Of a DNA stretch of 13,652 bases, positions 6,393-13,257 are shown piece after piece (position 1 is the first letter of the stretch; each line of letters opens with the position of its first letter). The position numbers and the translations under genes were made by a program. The stretch comes from Polaromonas sp. (GTDB lineage Bacteria > Pseudomonadota > Gammaproteobacteria > Burkholderiales > Burkholderiaceae_C), in the NCBI GenBank assembly GCA_025362825.1, contig JANYFF010000349.1:1-13652 (forward strand), given 5' to 3'. Under the pieces are notes generated by a model that worked only from the letters and a program-made list of their open reading frames with translations, was not told the DNA's origin and made no database searches.

Positions 6393-6420
6393 CTTGAATT
6401 GGCACTGGAATGCCGCATCT
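6393..6420 (+). promoter_or_regulatory. Heat-shock (sigma-32) promoter for htpX
   Basis: CTTGAA at 6393-6398 and CCGCATCT at 6413-6420, 14 bases apart, match the RpoH consensus (CTTGAA, 11-16 bases, CCCCATNT) at all positions but one. Transcription would start near 6427, giving a leader of about 74 bases to the htpX ATG. htpX is a known heat-shock gene in E. coli, so sequence and context agree. Confidence 0.65.
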
Positions 6421-6500
6421 GTAAATAAGACTCTGGTGTGCTGCAGCTTTGTGGCTTGCGGTGCACCGGCCGCCTCACTGAAAAACTCCGCGGAGAACGT

Positions 6501-7385
6501 ATGAAACGAATTTTGCTGTTTGTATTGACCAACCTGGCTGTGGTGGTCGTGTTGGGTATTGTCGCTAGCCTGCTCGGTGTGAATCGATACCTGACGCCCC
6601 AGGGCCTGAACCTGGGCATGCTGCTGGGCTTTGCCGCCGTGATTGGTTTTGGCGGCGCGATTATTTCGCTGCTGATCAGCAAACCGGTCGCCAAATGGAG
6701 TTCGGGGGTGCGCTTGATCAACGAGCCACAAAACGCCGACGAAGCATGGATCGTCGAAACCGTGCGCAAGCTCGCCACCACCGCCCATATCGGCATGCCC
6801 GAAGTCGGTATTTTTGAAGGTGCGCCCAATGCTTTTGCCACCGGCGCTTTCAAGAACTCAGCCTTGGTCGCCGTATCCACCGGCCTGTTGCAGGGTATGA
6901 CACGCGAAGAAATTGAAGCCGTGCTCGGTCATGAAATCGCCCACATTGCCAATGGCGACATGGTCACCATGACATTGATCCAGGGCGTGATGAACACCTT
7001 CGTGGTTTTTCTCAGCCGAGTGATTGGCTATGCCGTAGACACCTTCTTGCGCCGCGGCAGCGACAACAACTCGGGGCCCGGCATCGGCTACTACATCAGC
7101 ACCATTGTGCTCGACATCGTGCTCGGCTTTGCTGCGGCCATCGTGGTAGCCTGGTTCTCACGCCATCGCGAGTTTCGTGCAGATGCAGGCTCGGCAAACC
7201 TGCTGGGTCGCAAGCAGCCGATGATCAACGCACTGGCCCGCCTGGGCGGTATGGTGCCCGGCGAATTGCCCAAGACGGTCCAGGCCATGGGGATTACCGG
7301 TGGCATCGGCAAATTGTTTTCTACCCATCCTCCGATTGAAGAGCGCATCGCTGCCTTGCAGAATGCTGCGCCTGGGCAGGTGTGA
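6501..7385 (+). CDS. htpX: Membrane-bound zinc metalloprotease HtpX
   Basis: A heat-shock protease of the inner membrane (M48 family) that degrades misfolded membrane proteins, acting alongside FtsH in E. coli. It has 294 residues against 293 in E. coli. Two N-terminal membrane segments lie at about 5-25 and 38-59. The zinc site HEIAH is at 144-148 (catalytic E145), with the third ligand probably E224 in RHREFRADAGSANLLG. Two further hydrophobic stretches lie at about 158-178 and 197-219. APNAFATG (108-115) is a typical M48/HtpX motif. The ATG at 6501 is supported by GGAG at 6492-6495 and by the family start MKRI(L/A)LF. An earlier in-frame ATG-less extension to 6438 is not supported. A sigma-32-like promoter precedes it. 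It converges on the FinO/ProQ gene. Confidence 0.97.
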   Translation: MKRILLFVLTNLAVVVVLGIVASLLGVNRYLTPQGLNLGMLLGFAAVIGFGGAIISLLISKPVAKWSSGVRLINEPQNADEAWIVETVRKLATTAHIGMPEVGIFEGAPNAFATGAFKNSALVAVSTGLLQGMTREEIEAVLGHEIAHIANGDMVTMTLIQGVMNTFVVFLSRVIGYAVDTFLRRGSDNNSGPGIGYYISTIVLDIVLGFAAAIVVAWFSRHREFRADAGSANLLGRKQPMINALARLGGMVPGELPKTVQAMGITGGIGKLFSTHPPIEERIAALQNAAPGQV

Positions 7386-7397
7386 GTCTGAGCTGAG

Positions 7398-7505
7398 CGA
7401 ACGCTTTGCTCTTCACTAACCAGCCGGGTCTCGCCCCGGCGGGCGAAGCAAAAGAAAGTGACTAGCCGCCAGGCTACCCCTGGCCTGGTAGTGAAGGGCG
7501 TTAAC
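7398..7505. repeat. Structured palindromic spacer between convergent genes
   Basis: This spacer contains three nested inverted repeats. The outer arms CTTCACTA (7411-7418) and TAGTGAAG (7489-7496) can extend outward by CG pairs and wobbles. Inside are GCCGGG (7423-7428) with CCCGGC (7435-7440), and GCCAGG (7468-7473) with CCTGGC (7479-7484). The stretch GCAAAAGAAAGTGACT between them is one I recall as recurring between genes in Comamonadaceae. It could serve as a terminator for both converging genes and may be a dispersed repeat. There is no T-run. Confidence 0.5.
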
Positions 7506-7506
7506 C

Positions 7507-8190
7507 TTAATCCGAAGCCGAAGCCAGCACCACCTGATCCCGCCGCACCCTCTCCAGTACCGCAGAAACCTCTCGAAGATTCATCCCGTACATATCGGCA
7601 AACTCGGCTTCCGACTTGCCGCTCGCCGAAAAGGCAGCCATCAAGGCATCTCGTTTTGCAGCTTCGAGTTTGAGCTGCGCCAGCGCGTCGTCCACCAGTG
7701 CATTGGTAGCTTCATCCTGCACGCGGACGCGTTCGGCGTAGTCATCCAGCGACAGGCCTGAGGCTTCGATAGCCTCCATCAGGCGCACGCGGAGTTTTGG
7801 GCGCAGGTCTTCCCTGGCGCGTGCCTGCCGGCGTCGGAACACTTCGAGGATGGCGTGGTGAACGTGTTCTGGCGCTACTGGCTCGACGGGCTGGCCATCG
7901 AGGTCATGGCGCGCCTGGCCTGCTGCCACGCATTCGAGGTAGCGGGTTGACCGGGCGTGCTGCCCCATAGCCAGCTTTAGCTCGTCTTTCTTGAAATCAT
8001 CCGGATGCCGTGCCAGCAGGTCCTGGAACACGCCCAGCTTGAGCGGCAAAAACTGCGCGCCGAAGAGCTGGGGGTACAGCTCAAACAATTTCTCCAATAC
8101 GGGATTGACCGCGCGCGGCTGGCGGGGCGTTGCAGGGCCCGGGCGCTGGCGGGATTTTGGGGGTGTGGCGGCTGCGGTTACGTCGGTCAT
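7507..8190 (-). CDS. FinO/ProQ-domain RNA-binding protein
   Basis: A 227-residue protein with a FinO/ProQ RNA-chaperone domain at about residues 28-125, likely binding small RNAs and mRNA 3' ends. Anchors are PLKLGVFQDLLAR (49-61; E. coli ProQ has PLKIGIFQDLVDR), the STRYLECVAAGQARHDLDGQPV segment (81-102), and EHVHHAILEVFRRR. The first 27 residues are rich in Pro, Arg and Lys and probably disordered. After residue 126 the protein has no Tudor-like C-terminal domain as in E. coli ProQ; it is predicted helical (LRVRLMEAIEASGLSLDDYAERV, then a second helical block ending near 227). The ATG has only a poor ribosome binding site. It begins 36 bp after the flavin reductase gene on the same strand, so it may be read from that transcript. 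Confidence 0.9.
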   Translation of the reverse strand: MTDVTAAATPPKSRQRPGPATPRQPRAVNPVLEKLFELYPQLFGAQFLPLKLGVFQDLLARHPDDFKKDELKLAMGQHARSTRYLECVAAGQARHDLDGQPVEPVAPEHVHHAILEVFRRRQARAREDLRPKLRVRLMEAIEASGLSLDDYAERVRVQDEATNALVDDALAQLKLEAAKRDALMAAFSASGKSEAEFADMYGMNLREVSAVLERVRRDQVVLASASD

Positions 8191-8226
8191 CGTATCAATC
8201 GAAAGGGTTGTGTGAGAGTTGCTGCA

Positions 8227-8847
8227 TTATCGCGGCCGGAACATTTTGAAAAGATTGTCTTTGGTGACAATGAAATAGTCGGCAGGGCCACCGCCGCGCA
8301 GAATGGTTTCCGAGGAGGCTGTGTCGTAGATGCCGTCTTTGAGCAGGCGCTGTGCAATGTGAACGCCGACCACCTCGCCCAGCACCAGCCAGGTTGGTAC
8401 CGGTACGCCGTCCACCCCCTGCAACTGCACGATTTGCGTGAGGCGGCATTCAAAAGACACGGGGCTTTCCAGCACACGCGGTACCGCAATGCAATGCGAC
8501 GCCACAGGTGTCAGGCCAGTCAGCTCAAACTCGTTGACTTCGGGTGGTACGGCTGCGCAAGACAGATTCATTTGCTCGGCCACTGGGCGTGTCGCAAGGT
8601 TCCAGCAAAACTCGCGCGTTTGCCGGATGTTGCGCAAGCTGTCTTTTTCGCCAATGCTTGAAAACCCGATGAGGGGCGGCGTGTAATTGAAGGCATTGAA
8701 AAAGCTGTAAGGCGCCAGATTCAGGCCACCCTGCGCGTTTTGCGAAGAAATCCAGCCAATCGGGCGCGGGCCGACGATGGCATTGAAGGGGTCATGCGGC
8801 AAGCCGTGGCCTTTTGAAGGCTCGTAGAAATGGGTGTCAGTGTTCAT
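8227..8847 (-). CDS. Flavin reductase-like FMN-binding split-barrel protein
   Basis: A 206-residue cytoplasmic protein of the flavin reductase / DIM6-NTAB group (FMN-binding split barrel). The N-terminal signature is intact: DPFNAIVGPRPIGWISS (19-35), GGLNLAPYSFFNAFNYTPPLIGFSS (about 41-65), then KDSLRNIRQTREFCWNLA, where FMN phosphate contacts lie in this family. The likely role is NAD(P)H-dependent reduction of flavin or a bound FMN oxidoreduction; the substrate cannot be told from sequence. The ATG at 8847 lies two bases after the TAA of the upstream COG2509 gene, so they are co-transcribed and probably coupled. AAGG within the end of that gene may serve as its ribosome binding site. Confidence 0.9.
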   Translation of the reverse strand: MNTDTHFYEPSKGHGLPHDPFNAIVGPRPIGWISSQNAQGGLNLAPYSFFNAFNYTPPLIGFSSIGEKDSLRNIRQTREFCWNLATRPVAEQMNLSCAAVPPEVNEFELTGLTPVASHCIAVPRVLESPVSFECRLTQIVQLQGVDGVPVPTWLVLGEVVGVHIAQRLLKDGIYDTASSETILRGGGPADYFIVTKDNLFKMFRPR

Positions 8848-8849
8848 GG

Positions 8850-10487
8850 TTAAACCTTGTCGGTAATACTGCGGGCCACGGCTTCGGCGACTTCAATGCC
8901 ATCAACACCCGCCGACAAAATGCCGCCGGCGTAACTGGCGCCTTCGCCGGCGGGATACAGGCCCTTGACGTTGAGGCTTTGAAAGTCGTCGCCGCGAGTC
9001 ATCCTGATGGGCGATGACGTGCGGGTCTCCACACCGGTCAGTACCGCATCATGCATGTCGAAGCCGCGGATTTTTTTTCCGAAAACAGGAATGGCCTCGC
9101 GCATCGCGGCAATCGCATAGTCGGGCAGGGCGCTGGCCAGATCGGTCATCAGCACGCCGGGTTTGTACGATGGCTCAACGTTGCCCAGTTGGGTGGATGG
9201 CTTGCCCGCTACAAAGTCACCGACCAGCTGGCCGGGCGCCTCATAGTTGCTGCCGCCCAAGGTGTAGGCATGTGACTCAAGCCGGCGCTGGAACTCAATG
9301 CCGGCGAGCGGTCCGCCCGGGTAGTCTGCCGGCGTGATGCCGACCACGATGCCGGCGTTGGCATTGCGTTCATTGCGTGAATACTGACTCATGCCGTTGG
9401 TCACCACGCGCCCGGCCTCGGAGGTGGCGGCAACCACGGTGCCGCCGGGGCACATGCAAAAGCTGTAGACCGAACGGCCCCTTCCGGCGCCGGTTTCGGC
9501 GTGATGCACCAGCTTGTAGTCAGCCGCACCCAGCAGCGGATGGCCGGCGTGCTGGCCCAGGCGCGCGCGATCAATCAGGCCTTGGGGATGCTCAATCCGG
9601 AAACCAACCGAAAACGGCTTGGCCTCCATGTACACACCGCGCTCATGCAGCATGGTGACGGTGTCGCGCGAGCTGTGACCGAGTGCCAGCACGACGTGAT
9701 CGGCGCGCAGCTCGTAGCGGGTGTTGTCCTGCAGGTTTTGCACCGTCAGACCGCGTATCTGGCCATCCTCAATCAGCACATCGCTGACGCGCTGCTCAAA
9801 GCGCACCTCCCCACCCAGCGCGATGATCTGCTCACGCATGTTCTCGACCACCTTGACCAGCTTGAAGGTGCCGATATGCGGCTTGCTGACAAGCAGGATT
9901 TCATCAGGCGCGCCGGCCTTGACAAATTCCAGCATGACCTTGCGGCCCAGGTGCCGCGGGTCCTTGATCTGGCTCCAGAGTTTTCCGTCTGAAAACGTAC
10001 CCGCGCCGCCTTCTCCAAACTGCACATTCGACTCCGGGTTCAGCACTTTTTTGCGCCACAACCCCCACGTGTCTTTGGTGCGCTCGCGCACTTTTTTGCC
10101 GCGCTCCAGCACGATCGGTTTGAAGCCCATTTGCGCCAACAACAAGGCTGCGAAGATGCCGCAGGGGCCAAAGCCGACCACCACAGGGCGAATGGCTGGC
10201 GCAGCATCGACATGCGCCATCGGATAGTAGTGCTGGTCAGGCGTCGGCCGGATGTGTGGGTTGCCTTCAAACTGCCCAAGCAATCGGGCTTCGATTTCGG
10301 CCGATGCAAGCGCGACGTCCGCGATATAGACCAGCAGGAGCTTTTGCTTGCGCGCGTCGTAACTGCGTTTGTAGATGCTGTGGCTGGCCAGGTCGCCAAG
10401 GGCGATGCCCAGTGTTTTGGCGATCAGTGCTGGCAGCGCGTCGTCCGGATGGTCGAGCGGCAGCTTGAGTTCGGTCAGGCGAATCAT
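8850..10487 (-). CDS. FAD-dependent dehydrogenase, COG2509 family
   Basis: A 545-residue cytoplasmic flavoprotein. After an N-terminal domain of about 95 residues (starting MIRLTELKLPLDHP) comes a Rossmann FAD-binding motif VVVGFGPCGIFAALLLAQMG (102-121) ending in LERG. GEGGAGTFSDGKL (158-170) and the C-terminal GLYPAGEGASYAGGILSAGVDG (509-530) are hallmarks of COG2509, uncharacterised dehydrogenases distantly related to HI0933/GidA-type proteins. The physiological substrate is unknown. The ATG at 10487 fits the conserved family start; its ribosome binding site is weak. It diverges from rnpB across about 70 bp and is followed two bases later by the flavin reductase gene, suggesting the two proteins share a redox task. 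Confidence 0.92.
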   Translation of the reverse strand: MIRLTELKLPLDHPDDALPALIAKTLGIALGDLASHSIYKRSYDARKQKLLLVYIADVALASAEIEARLLGQFEGNPHIRPTPDQHYYPMAHVDAAPAIRPVVVGFGPCGIFAALLLAQMGFKPIVLERGKKVRERTKDTWGLWRKKVLNPESNVQFGEGGAGTFSDGKLWSQIKDPRHLGRKVMLEFVKAGAPDEILLVSKPHIGTFKLVKVVENMREQIIALGGEVRFEQRVSDVLIEDGQIRGLTVQNLQDNTRYELRADHVVLALGHSSRDTVTMLHERGVYMEAKPFSVGFRIEHPQGLIDRARLGQHAGHPLLGAADYKLVHHAETGAGRGRSVYSFCMCPGGTVVAATSEAGRVVTNGMSQYSRNERNANAGIVVGITPADYPGGPLAGIEFQRRLESHAYTLGGSNYEAPGQLVGDFVAGKPSTQLGNVEPSYKPGVLMTDLASALPDYAIAAMREAIPVFGKKIRGFDMHDAVLTGVETRTSSPIRMTRGDDFQSLNVKGLYPAGEGASYAGGILSAGVDGIEVAEAVARSITDKV

Positions 10488-10548
10488 GGAAACCGGTTGC
10501 TTTCGTGGATCTGTTTTTCGGATCTAACCGGGTATTTTAAGTTGCGCG

Positions 10549-10554
10549 GATAAT
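10549..10554 (+). promoter_or_regulatory. Possible -10 box of rnpB
   Basis: GATAAT matches the vegetative -10 consensus at five of six positions and sits five to six bases before the predicted 5' end of RNase P RNA. No good -35 box lies at the usual distance (10526-10531 reads AACCGG), so this is tentative. Confidence 0.4.
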
Positions 10555-10558
10555 CCGG

Positions 10559-10905
10559 GGTGTGAAGCCTGCCAGACCGCCGCTGGTGCCATATGGGAAA
10601 CCTGGCACTGGAGGAACGTCCGGACTGCACAGGACAGCGTAGGAGGTAACACCTCTCCACCGCGAGGTGAGGATTAGAGCAACAGAGACGAGTCGGCTTT
10701 TGGGGCAACCCGAAGGCCGGGTGAAACGGGCAATCTCTACGCGCAGCAATACCAAATAGGCCAGCATTGAAGCGGTTCGCTGAGCTGGCGGGTAGGTAGC
10801 ACCGAGCCGGTGGGGTGACCCCCGGCCCAGATTAATGGCGGTCACACTGGGGCGTCGCAAGACGCCTCAGCGCACAAAATCCGGCTTATCGGCGGGCTTC
10901 ACACT
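10559..10905 (+). ncRNA. rnpB: RNase P RNA, bacterial class A
   Basis: This is the catalytic RNA that removes 5' leaders from tRNA precursors. The ends pair as helix P1: GTGTGAAGCC-GCC at 10560-10573 with GGCGGGCTTCACAC at 10891-10904. Conserved blocks appear in order: GAGGAACGTCCGGACT (from 10611), AGAGCAACAGAGAC (about 10676-10689), GGGTGAAACGGGCAATCTC (10719-10737) with CAATACCAAATAGG, TAGGTAGCACCGAGCC, AGATTAATGGCGGTCAC, and ACAAAATCCGGCTTAT (10874-10889). Length, about 346 nt, is normal. One base departs from the E. coli sequence in the first conserved block (GAGGAAcGTCC instead of GAGGAAaGTCC). The gene lies between a divergent flavoprotein gene and convergent tctA. No clear hairpin terminator follows; TTTATTT directly follows P1. 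Exact ends are good to a few bases. Confidence 0.97.
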
Positions 10906-10939
10906 TTATTTAGACGGTCGCGCTATCAGGCGCAAACTC

Positions 10940-12451
10940 CTAGGCTTCAACAAAGGCTTGTTCACGTTTCTTCTTCACTGCCGGCAGTAACACCACCAGC
11001 AGCAGCAGAACGCAGGTCACCAGCAAGCCAGCTGATAGCGGGCGCGTTACAAATGTGCTCCAGTCGCCGCGTGACAAGAGCAGCGCCCGGCGCAGGTTTT
11101 CTTCCATCATCGGGCCCAGGATAAGCCCGAGCAACAAGGGCGCAGGTTCGGCCCGCAACTTGTTGAATAGGTAGCCGATCACGCCAAAAACACCTACCAC
11201 CCAGATGTCCCATGTGTTGTTGTTGGTGGAGTAAACACCGATGGAGCAGAACAGCACAATGGCCGGAAACAGGAAACGGTAGGGAACTGTCAGCAGTTTG
11301 ATCCAGATACCTATCAGTGGCAGATTCAAAATCACCAGCATTGCGTTACCGATCCACATTGACGCGATCAGGCCCCAGAAAAGCTCAGGGTTGCTGGTCA
11401 TCACCTGAGGACCGGGTTGAATGTTGTGAATCGTCATGGCCCCGACCATCAGCGCCATCACCACGTTTGAAGGAATGCCGAGTGTCAGCAGGGGAATGAA
11501 CGACGCCTGCGCGCCTGCATTGTTGGCGGCTTCTGGGCCAGCTACACCGCGAATGTTGCCCTGGCCGAAAGGCACTTCTCCGGGGCGGCCTTTCATCTTT
11601 TTCTCGATGGTGTAGGCAGCAAAGGCCGACAACAGCGCACCGCCGCCCGGAAGAATGCCCAGTGCGCAGCCCAGGGCGGTGCCGCGCAACACCGCAGGTG
11701 TCATGTCCTTGAAGTCCTGCGCGGTCGGAAACAGACCCTGCAACTTGACCGCAAACACCTCGCGCTGGTCCTCGCGCTGCGCCAGGTTGCTGATGATTTC
11801 ACCGTAGCCAAAAATGCCCATCGCAATGGCTACAAAGCCGATGCCGTCGGTTAGCTCAGGTACGTCGAAACTGAAACGCGCCACGCCCGAATTCACGTCG
11901 GTGCCGACAAGCCCCAGCAGCAAGCCCAGCAAAATCATACCGACCGCCTTGAGCAGCGAGCCGGATGCCAGCACCACTGCGCCAATCAGACCAAGCACCA
12001 TCAAGGCAAAATATTCTGCCGGACCAAACTTGAAGGCGACTTCGGTAAGTGCTGGCGCAAATGCTGCGATCATCACGGTCCCGACGCAGCCTGCAAAAAA
12101 CGAACTCAATCCGGCCGCGGCAAGCGCCGGACCGGCGCGCCCTTTTCGGGCCATCTGATAACCATCAATACAGGTGACGACCGATGAAGATTCACCCGGC
12201 AGGTTTACCAAAATAGCGGTGGTCGAACCGCCGTATTGGGAGCCGTAATAAATACCGGCCAGCATGATCAACGCCGACACCGGGGGCAATGCGTAAGTGG
12301 CAGGCAGCAGCATGGCAATGGTTGCCGCAGGGCCGATGCCGGGCAACACGCCGATCAAGGTGCCCAGCAGGCAGCCTACAAACGCATACACAAGATTGAT
12401 GGGCGTAAAGGCAACGCTAAAGCCGAGGGATAAATGTGAAAGCAATTCCAT
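10940..12451 (-). CDS. tctA: Tripartite tricarboxylate transporter, large permease TctA
   Basis: A 503-residue inner-membrane protein with about a dozen hydrophobic segments; TctA proteins are typically near 500 residues. Family signatures are clear: GCLLGTLIGVLPGIGPAATIAMLLP (27-50), GIYYGSQYGGSTTAILVNLPGE (66-87), and a second GCALGILPGGGALLSAF repeat near residue 262. It carries the main translocation pathway of a periplasmic-binding-protein-dependent secondary transporter for citrate or other carboxylates, driven by ion gradient. It begins nine bases after tctB; no strong ribosome binding site precedes the ATG, so translation may be coupled. No tctC binding protein lies next to it. The substrate is unknown. 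Confidence 0.95.
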   Translation of the reverse strand: MELLSHLSLGFSVAFTPINLVYAFVGCLLGTLIGVLPGIGPAATIAMLLPATYALPPVSALIMLAGIYYGSQYGGSTTAILVNLPGESSSVVTCIDGYQMARKGRAGPALAAAGLSSFFAGCVGTVMIAAFAPALTEVAFKFGPAEYFALMVLGLIGAVVLASGSLLKAVGMILLGLLLGLVGTDVNSGVARFSFDVPELTDGIGFVAIAMGIFGYGEIISNLAQREDQREVFAVKLQGLFPTAQDFKDMTPAVLRGTALGCALGILPGGGALLSAFAAYTIEKKMKGRPGEVPFGQGNIRGVAGPEAANNAGAQASFIPLLTLGIPSNVVMALMVGAMTIHNIQPGPQVMTSNPELFWGLIASMWIGNAMLVILNLPLIGIWIKLLTVPYRFLFPAIVLFCSIGVYSTNNNTWDIWVVGVFGVIGYLFNKLRAEPAPLLLGLILGPMMEENLRRALLLSRGDWSTFVTRPLSAGLLVTCVLLLLVVLLPAVKKKREQAFVEA

Positions 12452-12460
12452 TTTTTATTT

Positions 12461-12949
12461 TCAGCCTGTGATGAATTCTGGCCATACGGGAAACTGCAGC
12501 TTGAGTGCCAGCACAAAGACCAGGTAGCTGCCGATGGCCAGTGCGGTGGCCAGAATAAGCGTCGGTTTGAACTTCCAGCTGGCCTGAGCCATGCTGGCGA
12601 TAAAGGTCAAGGCGTAAATGCCGACGATCATGCCGAAAGCCGGTATGCCGAAGTCTCGTACGCCTGCCAGCAAGACGCCGAACACGACGTTTGCCGCAAT
12701 CACATAGAACAGGGGTCTCCAGGCCCATTTCCCGATCTTCTCTTCGTTCGAGGTTTTGATCGACAGCGCGTTGAAGGTCACTCCTGCGCCAACAAGCGTC
12801 ATCAGAATGCCCAGCATGAACGGGAAGTAGCCTGGCCCCATGCGCCCGGCGCCGCCGATGTTGTAGTTGGTCGCACCCCAAGCAAACGCGATACCGGTAG
12901 CCATAAACATGATGCCGGAATAAAAATCCGGCTCGTTTTTGATCTTCAA
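12461..12949 (-). CDS. tctB: Tripartite tricarboxylate transporter, small permease TctB
   Basis: A 162-residue inner-membrane protein, normal for TctB, with four or five hydrophobic segments (about 9-27, 41-61, 79-95, 97-118 and 129-151). FYSGIMFMATGIAF and GAGRMGPGYFPFMLGILMTLVGAGV (33-57) are typical of the family; the latter is its best-conserved motif. It partners TctA. The start is a TTG at 12949, supported by AGGAG eight bases upstream and by the family N-terminus; no ATG exists before the first membrane segment, so a later start would damage the protein. It is the first gene of tctBA and diverges from the NhaR-like regulator. Confidence 0.92.
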   Translation of the reverse strand: MKIKNEPDFYSGIMFMATGIAFAWGATNYNIGGAGRMGPGYFPFMLGILMTLVGAGVTFNALSIKTSNEEKIGKWAWRPLFYVIAANVVFGVLLAGVRDFGIPAFGMIVGIYALTFIASMAQASWKFKPTLILATALAIGSYLVFVLALKLQFPVWPEFITG

Positions 12950-13257
12950 GACTTTGTCTCCTGCTTAATAAAAATGTCTCACTCTGGCAAATTCCTGCAG
13001 CCGTTATTGCAGCGTTTTGAATAGACTGGCTATTGCAGCAATGCGAAACAGTCAAACCGCCGTAAACGGCCGTTGTGCAGCGATCAGCCATGTAAGCGGC
13101 TGAAACAAGATGCAAGTTATTCGCTTTCGTGAGAGTGACAGCGTAGGCGCCTCGTCATATCGTGTAAATTCGTATTTAAAGTGAATTTATTTCGAGAAAT
13201 ACGAACAATCGGTGGATCAGTCTGGCTGACAGGCTGCTTCTTATTTCAGGGTCGACC
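12950..13257. promoter_or_regulatory. Divergent control region between tctBA and the NhaR-like gene
   Basis: No gene is supported here. It contains a perfect 11-bp palindrome ATTGC-A-GCAAT at 13032-13042, whose left part (ATTGCAGC) also occurs at 13006-13013. It also contains a palindrome AGGCGCCT (13145-13152) and an AT-rich block (13166-13205) with overlapping inverted repeats: TTCGTATTT (13169-13177) with AAATACGAA (13197-13205), AAATTC (13166-13171) with GAATTT (13183-13188), and ATTTC-GA-GAAAT (13189-13200). Such dyads fit LysR-type operators controlling both directions. I could not pick convincing -35/-10 pairs. Confidence 0.5.

Noticed and set aside
6438..6500. N-terminal extension of htpX
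   Set aside because: The extension is not HtpX-like, and the ATG at 6501 has a GGAG site and the family start.
10537..10860. Minus-strand open frame over rnpB
   Set aside because: The region is fully explained by the RNase P RNA on the plus strand; such frames inside rnpB are a common false call.
12961..13000. TTGCCA/TATTAA promoter for tctBA on the minus strand
   Set aside because: The spacer is about 14 bp and the start would fall on the ribosome binding site of tctB.
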